The notes beneath the pieces were generated by a model, which worked only from the letters and a program-made list of their open reading frames with translations, was not told where the DNA came from and made no database searches. A stretch of 64,000 nucleotides of DNA from Burkholderia stabilis (GTDB taxonomy: Bacteria > Pseudomonadota > Gammaproteobacteria > Burkholderiales > Burkholderiaceae): NCBI RefSeq assembly GCF_001742165.1, contig NZ_CP016444.1, positions 868,001 to 932,000 of the forward strand, given 5' to 3'. Each line of letters starts with the position of its first letter. Within the stretch, counting starts at the first letter, position 1. The translations under genes and the position numbers were made by a program. This document shows positions 61,019-64,000 of the stretch, in pieces.

Positions 61019-61363
61019 ATGAGTCGTGATGTGCTGTTTCTGCTGGAACCGGGTTTTGCCGATCCGAAACATCCGGGCCAACGGTTCGTCTGTCCGCACG
61101 GACTGTCGATCGAAGGGCTGCTGGCGAGCGCACCCGACCTCGCGGGCCGCATCGACGTGAAGCGCGTCGGCTTCGAGCGGCCCCGGCCCGACGTGATCGA
61201 CGCACTCGACGATGCGCACCAGGGCCTGCCGGTCCTCGTGCTCGGTGCCGGGCAGCTGGCGCCGGATGACGCGCAGACGCTCGGCGACGTGCGCTTCGTC
61301 ACCGACGCGCGCCGTATCCTCGAACTGCTGGCCGAGCGCCACGGGTTTCCGGCGCTGCATTGA
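61019..61363 (+). CDS. DUF3088 family protein
   Basis: The 114-residue protein begins MSRDVLFLLEPGFADPKHPGQRFVCPHGLSIEGLLASAPDL. It continues IDVKRVGFERPRPDVIDALDD and GLPVLVLG, then ends RRILELLAERHGFPALH. This is the DUF3088 pattern, a thioredoxin-like fold in which the CPxC-like motif (here VCPHG) keeps only the first cysteine. Function unknown. CGGGAG precedes ATG 61019. Confidence 0.85.
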   Translation: MSRDVLFLLEPGFADPKHPGQRFVCPHGLSIEGLLASAPDLAGRIDVKRVGFERPRPDVIDALDDAHQGLPVLVLGAGQLAPDDAQTLGDVRFVTDARRILELLAERHGFPALH

Positions 61364-61449
61364 CGCGACGGTGTCGACTTTCCATCCGATTCCCATTCGA
61401 TCGACAGGAGCATCCGATGTCGTCAATTTCGGCGGCACGCCGCCTGCTG

Positions 61450-61690
61450 CTCGCAGGAACGCCGCGAGTTCGGGGGCGACCCGGAGCGCTGGCCGGCGGG
61501 GGCCGCAGCCCGTTGCGAACGAGGAGGCGGTGCAACGCCGCCCGCGGACGACGGGGCGTGTCTGGCCACGAGGACTTTTTGCAGGCCATGGCCGATCCGC
61601 GGCATCCGGAATACGAGAACATGGCCTGATGGCCTGGCCACGAGAGCCGGGATGCGAACGTCTTCGATATTGCAGAGGTCAATGACGGGC
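61450..61690 (+). pseudogene. Frameshifted remnant of a plasmid pRiA4b ORF-3-like gene
   Basis: Reading across frames gives the C-terminal part of a pRiA4b ORF-3-like protein. One frame supplies RCERGGGATPPADDG up to about 61553. The next frame continues GVSGHEDFLQAMADPRHPEYENM (about 61555-61626; joined here). After an in-frame TGA stop (61627-61629) comes WPGHESRDANVFDIAEVND. Intact relatives read C-x-G-x-x-A-C-PPED-GG-xxGYxDFLEAxADPxHPE and then a DPExFDxxxVN tail. So at least one frameshift and one stop have broken the gene, and its N-terminal half is missing. A 70-residue frame (61417-61629) covers part of it but is not a convincing protein. Confidence 0.65.
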
Positions 61691-61813
61691 CTGCAGATAT
61701 CAAGGTGCGAGCGTCGAAAGGGTCCCGATGCCATGCTTACACGAGACGGGGTTCGCGAGTGAACCTTGATGGCCGCGCCCTGCCTGACGGTGAACGCGCA
61801 GTACAAATTGGCC

Positions 61814-62773
61814 TTAGCTCGTGACGTAGACGGAGGTGCTTTCCAAAGGCATCAACGCCGCGTTGCTCCTCGCATGTTCCACTTCCTTTGTCGGCGTGCG
61901 GCCAAACAGGCGCTTGAAGTCCCGGCTAAACTGCGACGGGCTTTCATAGCCCACTTTGGAGGACGCGGCGGCAGCACCGACGCCGCTGTGAAGCATTAAT
62001 AGACGTGCTTTCTGCAGGCGCGTGATTTTCAGATACTGCAAGGGTGAAGTCGCAGTGACGGCTTTGAACTTCGCATGAAAGCTGGCGACGCTCATATGTG
62101 CTTCGTCGGCCAGCATCCCCACGCTAAGGTCACTGGAAAAGTCGCGGTGGATACGCCGCAGTGCTTGCGCGATCTGGCCAAAGTCGTTGCGGCGCATCAA
62201 CGCCGCCCGCAATACGTCGCCCTGTTCGCCCGTCAGTATCCGAAAACAGATTTCACGCACGATCGAGGGACCCAGCACGTCCGCTTCGACCGTGCTGCAC
62301 AACGACTTGAGCAACCGCATGACGGCATCACTCATTTCGTCAGACAAGGCAGTGGTGAAAATGCCGGTCGGTGCGGCGTCGGTTCGGCCGCAACGCGAGT
62401 CGAGTAACTCCAGCAGATCGACGAGGACATCGGCATCCACGCGCACGCACACGGCGAACATCGGCGCGTCCTCGCTTGCCTCTGTTTCACATTCGAGAGG
62501 CAAGGGCACGGACAGAACAAGATACTGATTGGCGTCATATGTATAGACGTGTTGACCAACGAATGCGCGTTTTCGCCCTTGGCACAGGAACACGATGCTC
62601 GGCTCGTACATGATCGGCGTCCGTGCGATCGAGCGGTTCGCGCGCACGAATTTGACTGAATCGAGACGGGATTGCGTCGCCCCCTCGTTGGGCGCAAGCT
62701 GGTTGAGCAAATCGAGCATGGCAGTCAGGGAACGTCCGTTCGCCTCTCCGGCTTCATGAGGGATCTTGGTCAT
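61814..62773 (-). CDS. AraC family regulator (AraC_N type)
   Basis: The 319-residue protein has the AraC_N sensor domain (RTPIMYEPSIVFLCQGRKRAFVGQHVYTYDANQYLVLSVPLPLECE). Two C-terminal HTH motifs follow (DLSVGMLADEAHMSVASFHAKFKAVTATSPLQYLKITRLQKAR and AASSKVGYESPSQFSRDFKRLFGRTP). This type commonly controls an adjacent oxidoreductase or hydrolase. It diverges from the alpha/beta hydrolase at 62947, its probable target. Confidence 0.93.
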   Translation of the reverse strand: MTKIPHEAGEANGRSLTAMLDLLNQLAPNEGATQSRLDSVKFVRANRSIARTPIMYEPSIVFLCQGRKRAFVGQHVYTYDANQYLVLSVPLPLECETEASEDAPMFAVCVRVDADVLVDLLELLDSRCGRTDAAPTGIFTTALSDEMSDAVMRLLKSLCSTVEADVLGPSIVREICFRILTGEQGDVLRAALMRRNDFGQIAQALRRIHRDFSSDLSVGMLADEAHMSVASFHAKFKAVTATSPLQYLKITRLQKARLLMLHSGVGAAAASSKVGYESPSQFSRDFKRLFGRTPTKEVEHARSNAALMPLESTSVYVTS

Positions 62774-62946
62774 GGCGGTGTCTGCATCGGCGATAAACGA
62801 GCAAGAATTCTTTCACATTGGCCCCGGTTCGTCTGCAGGCTTGTAGAAACAGGCAAGGTTCTTCGAGGTTTCATCATTCGCTTTTGAGCCATCGACTTCT
62901 AACATTGACTCACCGGCGCCTTGCCGATTTCACTCAAGGATGAAAG

Positions 62947-63861
62947 ATGAAAACGAACGTGTCATTCACCAGCAACGGCCTGAAAATTGCCGGTCATCTC
63001 TACCTGCCAGACGGCTACAAGGAAGGGGAAAAACTGCCCGCGATCGTCACCAGCCACCCGTTCGGCGGCGTGAAGGAGCAGACGGCCGGACTCTATGCGC
63101 AGAAGCTTGCCGACAAGGGTTTCGTGACGCTCGCCTTCGACGCGTCCTATCAGGGCGAGAGCGAAGGGGAGCCACGCTACCTGGAAGATCCCTTTACGCG
63201 AGCCGAAGATATCAAGTCGGCCGTAACCTTCCTCGCGAACCGCGCCGAAGTCGACGCCGAACGTATCGGCGCCCTGGGCATCTGCGCCTCCGGTGGATAC
63301 GTGCCCTACACGGCGCAAACCGAACGACGCATCAAGGCCGTTGCTGCGGTAAGCGGCGCCGACATGGGGGCGCTCTTCCGCGAAGGACTCGGCGGCGGTG
63401 GCAGCAAGGAAGCGCTGCAGGCCATGCTGGAGCAATCGGGCAAAGCACGCACGGCGGAGGCGAATGGCGAGCCGGCACACCTCGAGCACATCGTGCCGAA
63501 CACGCCCGGGGAAATTACCAAGGACACGCCGACCCTGTATGCCGAGGGCACCGACTACTACCGGACACCGCGTGCGCAACATCCGAATTCGCCAAACTGG
63601 TTCGTGTTCAGGAGTGTCGATCGTATTGCCGCCTATTCGTCATACGACCGCGTCGATCTGATCTCGCCGCATCCTCTGCTGATGATCGCCGGCACGAGGG
63701 CCGACACGCGCTACTTCAGCGAATTGGCCATCGAGAAGGCCCAGGAGCCGAAGGAACTGTTCCTGATCGAAGGTGCATCGCATATCGACCTTTACGACAA
63801 GGAGGAATATGTCGGACCGGCAGTCGAGAAGCTCGGCAGTTTCTTCAAGCAATATCTGTAG
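62947..63861 (+). CDS. Alpha/beta hydrolase (YcjY-like)
   Basis: The 304-residue protein has VSFTSNGLKIAGHLYLPDGYKEGEKLPAIVTSHPFGGVKEQ and FVTLAFDASYQGESEGEP. The nucleophile serine is in LGICASGGY, an Asp in MIAGTRADTRYFS, and a His in EGASHIDLYDK completes the triad. It matches YcjY/dienelactone hydrolase-like proteins, of unknown substrate. ATG 62947 follows a weak purine stretch (AAGGATGAAAG). It is divergent from an AraC gene. Confidence 0.9.
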   Translation: MKTNVSFTSNGLKIAGHLYLPDGYKEGEKLPAIVTSHPFGGVKEQTAGLYAQKLADKGFVTLAFDASYQGESEGEPRYLEDPFTRAEDIKSAVTFLANRAEVDAERIGALGICASGGYVPYTAQTERRIKAVAAVSGADMGALFREGLGGGGSKEALQAMLEQSGKARTAEANGEPAHLEHIVPNTPGEITKDTPTLYAEGTDYYRTPRAQHPNSPNWFVFRSVDRIAAYSSYDRVDLISPHPLLMIAGTRADTRYFSELAIEKAQEPKELFLIEGASHIDLYDKEEYVGPAVEKLGSFFKQYL

Positions 63862-63934
63862 TCCGGGGCCCAAGCAGAACCTTTGAATCATGACAGCCGG
63901 GGATATGGCGGGGCCCCGGTCTGTCCATGCGGCG

Positions 63935-63960
63935 GCTTACCTGATATCGCTCAGGTAAGC
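63935..63960. promoter_or_regulatory. Perfect 10-bp inverted repeat near the window end
   Basis: GCTTACCTGA (63935-63944) and TCAGGTAAGC (63951-63960) flank TATCGC. It lies 74 bases after the hydrolase stop and could be an operator for a gene beyond the window or a hairpin ending the hydrolase message. Confidence 0.5.
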
Positions 63961-64000
63961 CTACTTGCATTCAGCCTGGCGACATAGGGCCGGCCCCAAC

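Noticed and set aside
61417..61629. 70-codon frame starting MSSISAARRLL as a real small gene
   Set aside because: Only its last third resembles a known family, and the homology continues in another frame upstream and past the stop downstream, so a pseudogene explains it better.

Overview
The window looks like a secondary-replicon segment of a Burkholderia species, probably of the B. cepacia complex. This rests on the very high GC content, codon use saturated with G/C at third positions, two Burkholderia-type OmpC porins, a dense set of LysR/AraC/LuxR regulators, a complete catBA-benABCD aromatic cluster and many small conserved proteins of the DUF3008, DUF1328 and DUF3088 kind. No rRNA, tRNA, insertion sequence, phage gene or CRISPR array was seen. 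Species and replicon are inference.

Left part (1-18.9 kb). After the 3' end of a ferredoxin reductase-type flavoprotein come MarC and several small proteins. A signalling block follows: a sigma-54-dependent response regulator, a membrane hybrid histidine kinase and an rpoN paralogue, with a good -24/-12 sigma-54 promoter match in front of rpoN. Downstream lie stress-type small proteins (DUF3008, DUF1328, entericidin, SpoIIAA-like). Next are an aldo/keto reductase with a divergent LysR gene and a 27-bp dyad between them, the sugar efflux carrier SotB, an SDR/LysR divergent pair, and a secreted GH27 alpha-galactosidase lipoprotein with two beta-sandwich carbohydrate-binding modules.

Aromatic cluster (19-25.6 kb). 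catB-catA-benABCD-ridA converts benzoate to muconolactone. A BenM/CatM-type site (ATAC-N7-GTAT inside a longer dyad) lies at the promoter, but catC and any benM/catR gene are absent. Hairpins separate catA from benA and benD from ridA.

Amino-sugar locus (28-38 kb). This is the most interesting region. A leftward operon (DMT transporter, GatZ/KbaZ-like protein, AgaS-like SIS deaminase/isomerase, BadF-type sugar kinase, DeoR/AgaR-like regulator) diverges from a rightward set (Tat-exported GH36-like alpha-galactosidase, GH114 endo-alpha-1,4-polygalactosaminidase, porin). Between them sits a perfect 18+18 bp inverted pair of tandem CTTTCG-type half-sites. I infer a system for taking apart an alpha-linked galactose/galactosamine polymer, such as the galactosaminogalactan of fungi, and catabolising the galactosamine.

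Right part (38-64 kb). Small proteins include a degenerate HPr-like protein without its phospho-histidine, a PhnA/YjdM zinc protein and an RHH protein. YoaK, an AraC/SDR pair and a hipBA module with three evenly spaced operator copies follow. Then come a LuxR-SDR-APC permease operon and a large organosulfur cluster (TauD-type dioxygenase, aliphatic-sulfonate-type ABC transporter, SfnB-like and SfnG-like flavoenzymes, SoxC-like sulfite dehydrogenase with a c-type cytochrome). The window closes with a second porin, a DUF3088 protein, a frameshifted pRiA4b ORF-3-like remnant, and an AraC regulator divergent from an alpha/beta hydrolase.
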